Source: Pedobacter punctiformis (GTDB lineage: Bacteria; Bacteroidota; Bacteroidia; Sphingobacteriales; Sphingobacteriaceae). From it: a DNA stretch of 64,000 bases. The stretch lies in NCBI RefSeq assembly GCF_027213715.1, contig NZ_JAPWGM010000005.1:186001-250000 (forward strand), given 5' to 3'. Of the stretch, positions 9,867-18,310 are shown piece by piece (position 1 is the first letter of the stretch; each line of letters opens with the position of its first letter). The position numbers were made by a program, and so were the translations under genes. Below the pieces are notes generated by a model. The model had not been told where the DNA came from and ran no database searches. It worked only from the letters and a program-made list of their open reading frames with translations.

Positions 9867-9900
9867 TATTATTCTTCGACAAGCTCAGAATGACCGTAAA

Positions 9901-10503
9901 TTACTCTTCTACAATTTCACTGTTAATGCTTACATCATCCTTTACATCTTCTTTAAAGTAGTTTTTTTGAAAAACCAGGATAAGTATTACGCCAACCGAA
10001 ATTGCGGCATCAGCGAGGTTAAAAACAGGCCTGAAGAACACAAACTCTTCACCCCCCCAAACGGGAAACCAGGTTGGGAAATGTCCTTGTGCAATCGGGA
10101 AATAAATCATATCTACCACACGACCGTGAAACCAGCTTTCGTAGCCATATATTTTTCCGTAAAAAACAGAATCAATAATATTTCCTAAAGCGCCAGCAAA
10201 AATTAAGGCAACATTTAAAATTAAGCCGCGGTGGTATTTTTGCTTAATCAAATAATGTAATCCATAACCAATACCGGCTACAGCTGCAATGCGGAATAAG
10301 GATAGTGCCAGTTTACCAAACTCACCGCCAAACTCCATTCCGAAGGCCATTCCATTATTTTCGGTAAAATGGATGATAAACCACTTGCCCAGGATATTAA
10401 ATTCCTGACCGAGATACATATGAGTTTTAACCCAGGTTTTAGCAGCCTGATCGGCCAGTAAAACCAAAAAGATTAGAATTAAAGGTTTTGTATAGCCTTT
10501 CAT
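9901..10503 (-). CDS. lspA: Lipoprotein signal peptidase (signal peptidase II)
   Basis: This 200-residue inner-membrane aspartic protease cleaves the signal peptide of diacylated prolipoproteins. Conserved blocks are visible in order: LADQAAKTWVKTH (helix 1), ENNGMAFG, GALGNIIDSVFYG, VVDMIYFP and FNLADAAIS. The catalytic Asp pair is the Asp of VVDM and that of NLAD. The usual Arg after GNxxD is a Ser here, and the protein has a longer acidic C-terminal tail, which I take as lineage features. Four membrane helices are evident. The ATG overlaps the stop of the DksA-like gene by one base (TAATG), so the genes are translationally coupled. Confidence 0.95.
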   Translation of the reverse strand: MKGYTKPLILIFLVLLADQAAKTWVKTHMYLGQEFNILGKWFIIHFTENNGMAFGMEFGGEFGKLALSLFRIAAVAGIGYGLHYLIKQKYHRGLILNVALIFAGALGNIIDSVFYGKIYGYESWFHGRVVDMIYFPIAQGHFPTWFPVWGGEEFVFFRPVFNLADAAISVGVILILVFQKNYFKEDVKDDVSINSEIVEE

Positions 10504-10886
10504 TAACCCTGCTTTAATTTAGCTTCCATACTTAAAGTTGCATGTGGAACAGCACGTAAACGTTCTTTTTGGATTAATTTACCGGTTTCGCGACAAATAC
10601 CATAAGTTTTGTTTTCAATACGAACCAAAGCAGCCTCAAGATTATCAATAAATTTTTTCTGACGGGCAGCCAATTGATTGATTTGTTCTTTTTCCATCGT
10701 TGCCGAACCGTCTTCCAATGTTTTATAAGCACCAGAAGTATCTTCGGTACCATTTGCATTAGGGTTGCTTAAAGAAGTTGTTAACGAGTTAAGTTCTTCT
10801 TTGGCAACGCGTAATTTATCTTGAATTAATTCTTTAAATTCTTGTAATTCACTGTCTGAGTAGCGTGTTTTATTGCTGTTTTCCAT
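10503..10886 (-). CDS. TraR/DksA family transcriptional regulator with a degenerate zinc finger
   Basis: The 127-residue protein has the DksA layout: an N-terminal coiled-coil region (about residues 10-90) with an acidic tip containing EDTSGAYKTLEDGSATM, then the C-terminal finger region YGICRETGKLIQKERLRAVP. DksA binds the RNA polymerase secondary channel and works with ppGpp. In classical DksA the finger has four Cys; only one (in YGIC) remains here, and the others are replaced by Thr, Ser and Lys. The RLxAxP motif is kept. It lies between ileS (37 bases upstream) and lspA (1-base overlap) in one leftward operon. Confidence 0.9.
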   Translation of the reverse strand: MENSNKTRYSDSELQEFKELIQDKLRVAKEELNSLTTSLSNPNANGTEDTSGAYKTLEDGSATMEKEQINQLAARQKKFIDNLEAALVRIENKTYGICRETGKLIQKERLRAVPHATLSMEAKLKQG

Positions 10887-10923
10887 GTTATGATATCTCT
10901 AATTTACTAATTAATGGATTTCT

Positions 10924-13900
10924 TTATATTTTATGTACTGAAATGCTTAGCTCAACATCATCGATAACGATTTTGTTTGCATCATTTAAAACGTCAGTTA
11001 ATTCAAATTCGTCTGCTAAGATTTCGGCGCAAATGTAATCTTTGTTTTTAGCAACTGCATCTGCCACTAAGTTATCATTTTGTAACTTAACTTTAATCCT
11101 ATCGGTCACTTCAAAATTCAATTCTTTACGTAAATTCTGAATACGGTTAACCAACTCTCTTGAAATACCTTCCTGTTTAAGTGCTTCGGATATGGTAACA
11201 TCAAGTGCAACAGTAAGATTGCCCAGGTTTGTTACCTGCCATCCCGGAATGTCTTCCGCAAATACTTCAACATCGCTATTTAGGTCGATGGTATATTTTG
11301 CATCATCACTTCCTGCAACAGTTAAGAAACCTTCAGTTTCCAGGCGGTGAATCTCATCCTGATTTGCATTTTCCAAGGCTGCTTTAACAGTACTCATATC
11401 TTTACCAACTTTTTTACCTAATGATTTAAAATTAGGCTTTAATTTTTTCTTAACAATGCCATGTGTATCGGTTATAAACTCAATATGCTTAACATTTGTT
11501 TCAGACAAAATATAATCGGCAACTTTTGATATTTTTTGTTCGAAATCTCCATTTAATGAAGGAATTAAAATCTTCTCTAAAGGCTGGCGAACATTAATGC
11601 TTGATTTTTTACGCAATGATAAAACCATTGAGGAAATATCCTGTGCATAAAGCATTCTTTCATTCAATGCATGATCAATTAAACTTGCATCTGCCTCATT
11701 CCATAATGTTAAGTGAACAGATTGCGCTGCCTGTTTATCTGTTACCGTTAAATTTCTGTATAACCAATCGGCAAAAAATGGTGCCACGGGGCTCATTAAT
11801 TGCGTTAGGGTTTCTAAGCAGGTGTAAAGTGTTTCGTAAGCAGCACGTTTATCATCCGTCATTTCACCTTTCCAAAAACGGCGGCGACTTAAACGGATGT
11901 ACCAGTTACTTAAATGCTCATCAACAAAGGTCTGAATTGCTCTCGTGGCTTTAGTTGGCTCATAAGTATTGTAAGCCTCATCTACTTCGTTAATCAGGTT
12001 TTGCAATAACGACAAAATCCAGCGGTCTAACTCCGTTCTGTCAGCAACTTTACTTAAATTGTTTTTATCAATTTCAAACTTGTCGATATTGGCATATAAA
12101 GCAAAGAAGTTGTAGGTATTGTAAAGTGTTCCGAAAAATTTACGGCGTACTTCAGCAATTCCTTCAATATCAAATTTTAAATTATCCCAGGGATTTGCAT
12201 TTGAAATCATATACCAGCGGGTGGCATCAGCACCATACTCGTTAATGGTTTCGAACGGATCAGCAGCATTACCCAAACGTTTAGACATTTTTTGCCCGTT
12301 TTTGTCCAGCACCAGACCGTTTGATACCACATTTTTATAGGCCACCTTATCAAAAACAAGAGCAGAAATTGCATGCAGCGTGTAAAACCAGCCACGGGTC
12401 TGATCAACACCTTCAGCAATAAAATCTGCAGGGAAATCTTCATTTCCGTCAATTTTTTCTTGGTTTTCAAAAGGGTAGTGCCATTGCGCATAAGGCATAG
12501 CACCCGAATCAAACCATACATCAATCAAATCACTTTCACGGTTCATTGGTTTGCCCGATGGAGATACCAAAACAATCTGATCCACTACATTTTTATGCAA
12601 ATCAATCAGATCATAATTCTCCTCAGACATGTTTCCAATCTCAAATCCCTTAAATGGGTTTTCTTTCTGGAAACCAGCCGCTATCGATTTTTCAATTGCA
12701 TGATATAGTTCTTCAACCGAACCGATCAGCACTTCCTCTTTTTTATCCTCAGTTCTCCATATTGGCAAAGGAATTCCCCAATACCTTGATCGTGATAAGT
12801 TCCAGTCGTTGGCACTTTTTAGCCAGTTGCCAAAACGGCCTTCACCCGTAGATTTTGGCTTCCAGTTAATGGTTTCATTAAGGTCGAACATTCTGTCTTT
12901 GATGTCGGTCACTTTAATAAACCAGGAATCCAGAGGATAATATAAAAGAGGCTCGTCAGTTCTCCAGCTATGCGGGTAACTGTGTACGTATTTTTCTACT
13001 TTAAAAGCCTTGTTCTCTTCTTTTAATAAAATGGCGATTTCCACATCAACTGATTTCTCAGGTGCTTCGCCAGCATTGTAGTATTCGTTCTTTACATATT
13101 TTCCTGCAAAAGGGCCAACATGTTTAGTAAATCTACCCTGCAGGTCTACCAACGGCACAGGTGTATCGTTTTCGTCCAGTACCAGCATTGGCGGTACTTC
13201 CGGAATCGCTTCTTTGGCAACTTTAGCATCATCTGCACCAAAAGTAGGCGCAGTATGTACAATACCGGTACCATCTTCTGTGGTAACAAAGTCTCCCGAA
13301 ATTACACGGAAAGCATGCTCCGCATTTTGGTAGGGTAGTGCATAGGTTAAAAGCTGTTCGTATTTAATTCCAACCAGCTCAGTTCCTTTACATTCAGCAA
13401 TAATCTGATAAGGTATTTTCTTATCTCCAGTCTTGAAATTGATGAAATCTTCTGCTTCAGTGCTTTCAAAGAATATTTTACTAAACTGTTTCCCAACCAG
13501 ATTTTTTGCTAAAATAACGTTAGTTGGGAGAAATGTATATTGGTTAAAAGTTTTAACCAAAACATAGTCGATTTTTGGTCCTACTGTTAAAGCCGTGTTG
13601 GATGGTAAAGTCCATGGAGTTGTGGTCCATGCCATCAGGTAAATATCGCCAAATGCTTGTAAAAAAGAAGGCAAACTTGCTGGCAGGGCTTTAAATTGGG
13701 CAACAATCGTTGTGTCTGTAACATCACGGTAAGCGCCCGGTTGATTGACCTCATGAGAACTCAACCCAGTTCCTGCTTTTGGAGAATAAGGTTGAATGGT
13801 ATAACCTTTATACAACAAACCTTTATCGTAAATCTGTTTTAAAAGCCACCATACCGATTCCATGTATTTAGACTTGTAGGTAATGTATGGGTCATTCATA

Positions 13901-14325
13901 TCTACCCAATAACCCATTTTCTCGGTCAGGTCGTTCCACACATCAGTGTAACGCATTACGGTTTTTTTACAAGCTTCGTTATAGGCTTCAATAGAAATGG
14001 TTTTGCCGATATCTTCTTTGGTAATGCCAAGCTCTTTTTCAGTTCCGAGTTCAACAGGCAGGCCATGCGTATCCCATCCGGCTTTTCGTTTTACCTGAAA
14101 GCCTTTAATGGTTTTGTAACGGCAAAAAATGTCCTTAATCGCACGAGCCATTACGTGGTGAATCCCCGGCATACCATTGGCAGACGGCGGACCCTCGTAA
14201 AAAGTAAACGGGTTTGACTTTGGGCGTGAAGAAATACTCTTTTCAAATATGTTTTCTTCTTTCCAAAAATCTAATATTTCCTGCCCTATTTTGGCAAGAT
14301 CCAACTGTTTAAATTCCCTATACAT
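10924..14325 (-). CDS. ileS: Isoleucine--tRNA ligase, IleRS2-like, with GIHH in place of the HIGH motif
   Basis: The enzyme is about 1,133 residues, longer than the classical bacterial IleRS1 of about 940, which points to the eukaryote-like IleRS2 class. The class I signature region reads PPSANGMPGIHHVMARAI, so the motif at residues 54-57 is G-I-H-H, with the first and third positions of HxGH exchanged. The KMSKS loop is intact as KMSKR (about residue 680). The editing domain contains AWTTTPWTLPSNTAL. A TTG lies one codon upstream of the chosen ATG at 14325. Transcription runs on into the dksA-like gene and lspA. IleRS2 enzymes are generally insensitive to mupirocin. Confidence 0.96.
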   Translation of the reverse strand: MYREFKQLDLAKIGQEILDFWKEENIFEKSISSRPKSNPFTFYEGPPSANGMPGIHHVMARAIKDIFCRYKTIKGFQVKRKAGWDTHGLPVELGTEKELGITKEDIGKTISIEAYNEACKKTVMRYTDVWNDLTEKMGYWVDMNDPYITYKSKYMESVWWLLKQIYDKGLLYKGYTIQPYSPKAGTGLSSHEVNQPGAYRDVTDTTIVAQFKALPASLPSFLQAFGDIYLMAWTTTPWTLPSNTALTVGPKIDYVLVKTFNQYTFLPTNVILAKNLVGKQFSKIFFESTEAEDFINFKTGDKKIPYQIIAECKGTELVGIKYEQLLTYALPYQNAEHAFRVISGDFVTTEDGTGIVHTAPTFGADDAKVAKEAIPEVPPMLVLDENDTPVPLVDLQGRFTKHVGPFAGKYVKNEYYNAGEAPEKSVDVEIAILLKEENKAFKVEKYVHSYPHSWRTDEPLLYYPLDSWFIKVTDIKDRMFDLNETINWKPKSTGEGRFGNWLKSANDWNLSRSRYWGIPLPIWRTEDKKEEVLIGSVEELYHAIEKSIAAGFQKENPFKGFEIGNMSEENYDLIDLHKNVVDQIVLVSPSGKPMNRESDLIDVWFDSGAMPYAQWHYPFENQEKIDGNEDFPADFIAEGVDQTRGWFYTLHAISALVFDKVAYKNVVSNGLVLDKNGQKMSKRLGNAADPFETINEYGADATRWYMISNANPWDNLKFDIEGIAEVRRKFFGTLYNTYNFFALYANIDKFEIDKNNLSKVADRTELDRWILSLLQNLINEVDEAYNTYEPTKATRAIQTFVDEHLSNWYIRLSRRRFWKGEMTDDKRAAYETLYTCLETLTQLMSPVAPFFADWLYRNLTVTDKQAAQSVHLTLWNEADASLIDHALNERMLYAQDISSMVLSLRKKSSINVRQPLEKILIPSLNGDFEQKISKVADYILSETNVKHIEFITDTHGIVKKKLKPNFKSLGKKVGKDMSTVKAALENANQDEIHRLETEGFLTVAGSDDAKYTIDLNSDVEVFAEDIPGWQVTNLGNLTVALDVTISEALKQEGISRELVNRIQNLRKELNFEVTDRIKVKLQNDNLVADAVAKNKDYICAEILADEFELTDVLNDANKIVIDDVELSISVHKI

Positions 14326-14356
14326 CAATCAAGTACCTTCAAAAAAAATAAGGTTG

Positions 14357-14364
14357 CAAAGTTA
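14357..14364 (-). promoter_or_regulatory. -7 box for the ileS operon
   Basis: On the minus strand this reads TAACTTTG, a TAnnTTTG match about 32 bases before the ileS ATG. No clear -33 element is seen. Confidence 0.45.
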
Positions 14365-14380
14365 AAGTTTTTGACTGAAT

Positions 14381-14409
14381 TTTGGTAGTTTTAGCTATAA
14401 ATACTTTTG
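14381..14409 (+). promoter_or_regulatory. Promoter giving a nearly leaderless transcript
   Basis: TTTG at 14381-14384 and TACTTTTG at 14402-14409 are 17 bases apart. The ATG of the next gene begins only 3 bases after the -7 box, so the mRNA would have almost no leader. Confidence 0.55.
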
Positions 14410-14412
14410 CCA

Positions 14413-14601
14413 ATGAAATTATTTAACATCGGAATTACGTTAATGGTTATTGCGGTTGTGGCTTTACCGATTGTAGCGTTGATTAATCCGGCAAATCGTG
14501 ATTTTATTTTGTACAGCTTTTATTTTTGTGGTTTTCTTGAACTAATTGGGTTAATCTTTGTTTTAATTCATATCATTACCCTAAAAAAGAAACTCCCATG
14601 A
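14413..14601 (+). CDS. Small two-helix membrane protein
   Basis: This 62-residue protein has two predicted membrane helices (about residues 4-24 and 33-55) joined by a short polar loop (NPANRD) and ends in a Lys-rich tail (TLKKKLP). I recognise no family. An in-frame TTG lies two codons upstream, but the ATG at 14413 sits directly behind a good promoter and is preferred. The stop overlaps the ATG of the next small gene (ATGA), so the two are translationally coupled and probably act together in the membrane. Confidence 0.7.
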   Translation: MKLFNIGITLMVIAVVALPIVALINPANRDFILYSFYFCGFLELIGLIFVLIHIITLKKKLP

Positions 14602-14870
14602 TCAGGCTCTTAAAATTGCAGAAAGCAGTATTTGTAATTATTGCAGGTGTGCTTTCATTTATCGCGTACAAAATTATGGATGCGAATGAGGTGAAAGGTG
14701 CTATTTATTTTGAAATGCTGGCTGGTGTATTGCTCATTGTTGGTGCCCTTTGGTTTTTATATCCGATTTTATTTGCAAAAAAAGATGAGGACGGAAATGC
14801 TGAAATTTTAACCGATCCAACGATTGAGATTAAAGAGGACGAAGAGGAAAAGCCTGCGGTAGAATCGTAG
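14598..14870 (+). CDS. Small two-helix membrane protein with acidic tail
   Basis: The 90-residue protein has two hydrophobic segments (about residues 9-26 and 35-57) and a highly acidic C-terminal tail of about 30 residues (EIKEDEEEKPAVES). No known domain is apparent. It overlaps the preceding 62-residue protein gene by 4 bases, suggesting a two-subunit membrane unit. No terminator follows directly; the region downstream is filled with repeat sequence. Confidence 0.7.
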   Translation: MIRLLKLQKAVFVIIAGVLSFIAYKIMDANEVKGAIYFEMLAGVLLIVGALWFLYPILFAKKDEDGNAEILTDPTIEIKEDEEEKPAVES

Positions 14871-15207
14871 ATTTATCAGTATTTTGTCTTAGCCAGACAG
14901 GCTTCGTACCTTTTTCTTAACAAAAAGGTACCCAAGTCAAGGCTTGCATCCTTCCTTGAATAGCAACGTTATAATTCTGATTGCAGTAACATGAAACTTT
15001 TCTTCGTTAAACTCTCAATCGGCAAGGTCATTTTTTTTGGAAGGAACAGTTCAACGCCACTCAGTAACTTTGCCCAAAGAAGAGAAAGCCTGCAGCAGCA
15101 GAAAATAATTGTCTTCCTCATTATTAAACTAAAAATAAATTATCACCGCGTAGGGGTAAACACCTTTACGATTGTATTAGCTCTAAAACAACATAATTAG
15201 AGATAAT
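14871..15207. repeat. Repeat-derived intergenic region with a KpnI-type hairpin
   Basis: GTACCTTTTT (14906-14915) and AAAAAGGTAC (14922-14931) form a perfect 10-bp hairpin with a 6-base loop. Downstream, the words CCCAAGTCAAGGC and CAGTAACTTTGCCCAAAGAA look like pieces of a larger dispersed element; related words occur at 9530-9570. A 69-codon open frame here follows the repeat and is not a credible gene. Confidence 0.6.
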
Positions 15208-15879
15208 ATGATACCCGCACTTATTATTTGGCTATGCAAAAAATACATTGCACCCAGAATTCAGAAAAGAAACTTGCTGCAAAAAGCATCAGCTTTAAAA
15301 GTTCAGGCATTGGCCTTTATTTTTATGGCAGCAACCACGCAATTGTTTGCCCAGCAACAAAACAGTAAATACAACATTAAACGTAATGGTGAAGTTATTG
15401 GGCAAATGCATTTTAGTCAAAAAGATGATGGAACCAATACCTTTCTAAAAATTACGTCAAAGGTAAACACCCGTTTTGTATTTAAAATTGATGTAGAAAC
15501 CGAAGATGTTGCTCATTTTAAAAATGGCAGATTGATCTCTTCCGGAGTTAACCGCGTTGTAAACGGAGATCCTAAAGAGTTTAAAAAGACCAGCTTGCAA
15601 AATGAAGTTTACCAGGTGCAGGCAGGCAAAAAAATAAGTATCATAAAACAACCCATTGTTTACAGTATGATGCTTTTGTACAGCAGCGAACCTGTAAATA
15701 TTACTGAAGTCTATTCTGATAATTTTCAATGTTTTGTCCCGGTCCAAAAGAAAGGCAATCATCAATACCGCATTACATTGCCTGATGGAAATTATAACGA
15801 CTATCAATTTGAAAACGGTATTTGCAGAACCGTTACCGTAAATCATTCTTTGTACACCATTAAAATGGAGAGGGTTTAA
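15208..15879 (+). CDS. DUF6134-like secreted protein
   Basis: This 223-residue protein begins with a basic stretch and a signal-like helix (about residues 28-49, ending TTQLFAQ). The mature part is a beta-rich domain with YNIKRNGEVIGQMHFSQK near its start, resembling the DUF6134 family found beside similar oxidoreductases in Bacteroidota. No catalytic motif is visible. The long N-terminal region before the signal helix is unusual, but no better in-frame ATG fits: the next Met lies inside the signal helix. It is two bases upstream of the epimerase gene and so the first gene of a three-gene operon. Confidence 0.7.
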   Translation: MIPALIIWLCKKYIAPRIQKRNLLQKASALKVQALAFIFMAATTQLFAQQQNSKYNIKRNGEVIGQMHFSQKDDGTNTFLKITSKVNTRFVFKIDVETEDVAHFKNGRLISSGVNRVVNGDPKEFKKTSLQNEVYQVQAGKKISIIKQPIVYSMMLLYSSEPVNITEVYSDNFQCFVPVQKKGNHQYRITLPDGNYNDYQFENGICRTVTVNHSLYTIKMERV

Positions 15880-15881
15880 TT

Positions 15882-16901
15882 ATGGAAGCAGTAACCAATA
15901 AATACATTAAAGTTTTAGTTACCGGCGCATCTGGTTTTATAGGCCGTAAATTATGCTTAACATTAGCCGAAATGGGTTATGATGTAATTGCATTGTGCAG
16001 AAACATTCATCATCCATACCTTATTCCTCATCGCAATATTCAATTTGTTAAAGGCGATATTTTAGAGATTGAAAGTTTGGAAAGTGCCATGAAAGACTGT
16101 TATCAGGTTTACCATACTGCGGCTATGGCTAAAATGTGGTGTAAAAATGAGCAGGATTTTTACGATATCAACGTGCTGGGTACCCGGAATGTTTTAAACT
16201 GCGCTTTAAAACTAGGGGTAGAACGGGTTGTACATACCTCTACCTGTGGGGTTTGGGGGCCAACATTAAATCTGCCCATTTCTGAAAACGATCCACGGGC
16301 GGTAGGTTTTGCAATTAATTATGAAAGAACAAAATACCTGGCAGAACTGGAGGTAAAGGAGTTTGTTAAAAAAGGACTGGATGTGGTTATTGTAAATCCA
16401 TCAAGAGTTTATGGCGATGGACCGATAACAGACAGCAATACCGTAAGTAAAATGGTAAACGGCTACATTAACGGTACCTGGCATTTTATTCCCGGCGACG
16501 GAAATGCAATTGCAAATTATGTTTTTGTAGATGATGTAGTAAACGGCCATGTTTCGGCTATGGGCAATGGCAGAAACGGAGAAAGGTATATTTTGGGTGG
16601 AGAAGATATTTGTTTTAACAGCTTTTTTGAAACTTTAAGGAGGATTACGGGGAAGAACCGGAATTTGTTTAAAATTCCGGTAAGGGTAATTAAAGCATAT
16701 AGTCAGTTTGAAGCATTTAAAACTCGTTTTTTTAGCTTAACGCCTTATTTTCTTCCGGAGTTTGCCGACCGGTTAAATTGCAACCAGCAATACAACAGCA
16801 ATAAAGCAATTGCCGAATTAAATTACAGAATAACGCCATTTACAATTGGTATTAGTAAAACCATCGAACATTTACAAAAGAACGCTTTATGGAAAAATTA
16901 A
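15882..16901 (+). CDS. NAD-dependent epimerase/dehydratase family protein
   Basis: This 339-residue extended SDR has the nucleotide-binding motif GASGFIG at residues 15-21, a catalytic Ser in TSTCGVWG, the catalytic YxxxK as YERTK, and NPSRVYGDG further on. The pattern is closest to 3-beta-hydroxysteroid dehydrogenase or dihydroflavonol reductase-like members of the family. The actual substrate cannot be read from the sequence. It lies between the DUF6134-like gene (2 bases) and a classical SDR gene (13-base overlap), so the three probably share one pathway acting on a lipid or polyketide-like substrate. That last point is inference. Confidence 0.87.
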   Translation: MEAVTNKYIKVLVTGASGFIGRKLCLTLAEMGYDVIALCRNIHHPYLIPHRNIQFVKGDILEIESLESAMKDCYQVYHTAAMAKMWCKNEQDFYDINVLGTRNVLNCALKLGVERVVHTSTCGVWGPTLNLPISENDPRAVGFAINYERTKYLAELEVKEFVKKGLDVVIVNPSRVYGDGPITDSNTVSKMVNGYINGTWHFIPGDGNAIANYVFVDDVVNGHVSAMGNGRNGERYILGGEDICFNSFFETLRRITGKNRNLFKIPVRVIKAYSQFEAFKTRFFSLTPYFLPEFADRLNCNQQYNSNKAIAELNYRITPFTIGISKTIEHLQKNALWKN

Positions 16902-17680
16902 CAGCTTTGGTTACTGGAGCAAGTGAAGGTTTAGGGAAATCTTTTGCTTTAGAACTGGCCGGCAGAGGCATGGATTTAGTATTGGTTTCATTGCCAAACA
17001 GCGGGTTAAATCACCTGGCCAATTACCTTCGGTTAAACTTTAACAATAAAGTTTTTTGCATTGAAAAAGATTTAACGGAAGCCAATTCTGCGTACGATAT
17101 TTTTAAAATGCTAGAAGAGCATAAGGTAAAAGTAAACCTGCTTATTAATAATGCCGGTTTGGGTAACTGGTCATGGTTTGAAGAAAAGAATATCGCGTTT
17201 TATAAAACACAGATCGACTTAAACATTACCAGCACTGTATTATTAACCAGATTGTTTTTAAACCACATTAATAAAAATGAGCAGAATTATATTTTAAATG
17301 TGGGTAGTTTGGGCGGTCATTTTATTGTACCCAAGAAACAGGTTTATGGGGCAACAAAATCGTTTATTGGTTATTTTACCAAATGCTTACAGCTTGAACT
17401 GAGTGGTACAAAAGTAAACATTAGCCTGTTAAGTCCGGGGGGCATTAATACCAAGCCTGAATTGCTGGTACTTAACCACAGTTTAAAAGGCATGGCAAAA
17501 GCAACTATTTTGGAACCTGAAGTAGTGGCAAAGGCTGCGATAAGCGGCGTACTGAAAGGACAAAAAGAGATTATTCCGGGTTTAGCCAACCGGTTTTTGG
17601 TGTTGCTGGATAAAATTATCCCCGGATTTTTAAAAGAAATCATTATAAGACGTAAATTGAAAGCAATTTTGAATGTTTAG
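16889..17680 (+). CDS. Classical short-chain dehydrogenase/reductase
   Basis: The 263-residue protein has TGASEGLG at residues 9-16, NNAGLGNW, the catalytic Ser in NVGSLGG and the catalytic Tyr/Lys in YGATK. All parts of the classical SDR active site are present. Its start overlaps the end of the upstream epimerase gene by 13 bases, which implies translational coupling and a shared function. A C-terminal hydrophobic stretch (ANRFLVLLDKIIPGFLK) may sit on the membrane, as in lipid-acting SDRs. The substrate is not known. Confidence 0.88.
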   Translation: MEKLTALVTGASEGLGKSFALELAGRGMDLVLVSLPNSGLNHLANYLRLNFNNKVFCIEKDLTEANSAYDIFKMLEEHKVKVNLLINNAGLGNWSWFEEKNIAFYKTQIDLNITSTVLLTRLFLNHINKNEQNYILNVGSLGGHFIVPKKQVYGATKSFIGYFTKCLQLELSGTKVNISLLSPGGINTKPELLVLNHSLKGMAKATILEPEVVAKAAISGVLKGQKEIIPGLANRFLVLLDKIIPGFLKEIIIRRKLKAILNV

Positions 17681-17738
17681 CAGAGGTTGATTGAGCAATA
17701 AATGATGCGAAAATAATATTAACAATCTTTTAATACAC

Positions 17739-18305
17739 TTGGAAAGTAACGATACCAACCTCATAGCACTAATTAAAGAAGGAAACAAGCTGGCCTTTGA
17801 TGATGTTTTTATTAAACATTTTAAAAGTTTGCATGCTTATGCCTATACCATAATTAAAGAGCGTGATGATGCAGAAGAGATTGTGCAAAATGTTTTTGTT
17901 CGGATATGGACCAAAAGAGCGCAACTTAAAACCGATGGATATTTAAAATCATTTCTTTATCGGGCAGTACACAACGAAAGCCTGAATTATTTGAAGCATA
18001 AAAAAATACGCTCAAAATTTGATCTGCATTATGCAGATTCAGCGAAAAATGACATGGGAAATTTGAATAAAGACTTGATGGCCGCAGAACTGGAACGAAA
18101 TATACATGCCGCCATCAATGATTTACCCGAAAAATGTCGCGAAGTGTTTCAGTTAAGTCGTTTTGAGCAACTTAAATATCAGCAAATTGCTGATGCTTTA
18201 AACATTTCAATAAAAACAGTAGAAAACCAAATGGGTAAGGCCCTGAAAATACTCCGCTTAAAAATGGTCGATTTTCTAATTTTCTTATTCATTTATTTGA
18301 TGTAA
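17739..18305 (+). CDS. RNA polymerase ECF sigma factor
   Basis: The 188-residue protein has sigma-70 region 2 at about residues 20-90 (FLYRAVHNESLNYLKHKK) and region 4 at about 125-175 (LPEKCREVFQLSRFEQLKYQQIAD split over the helix-turn-helix). It ends with a hydrophobic tail (FLIFLFIYLM). The start codon is TTG at 17739; no ATG gives a better N-terminus. It is followed 5 bases later by a FecR-type anti-sigma gene and then an STN-domain protein gene. This is the order of cell-surface signalling systems, where an outer-membrane event is relayed through FecR to release the sigma factor. Confidence 0.92.
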   Translation: MESNDTNLIALIKEGNKLAFDDVFIKHFKSLHAYAYTIIKERDDAEEIVQNVFVRIWTKRAQLKTDGYLKSFLYRAVHNESLNYLKHKKIRSKFDLHYADSAKNDMGNLNKDLMAAELERNIHAAINDLPEKCREVFQLSRFEQLKYQQIADALNISIKTVENQMGKALKILRLKMVDFLIFLFIYLM

Positions 18306-18310
18306 AGCGT

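Noticed and set aside
14991..15200. 69-codon frame on the plus strand
   Set aside because: It lies in repeat sequence, and its peptide (PLSNFAQRRES) comes from the repeat words.
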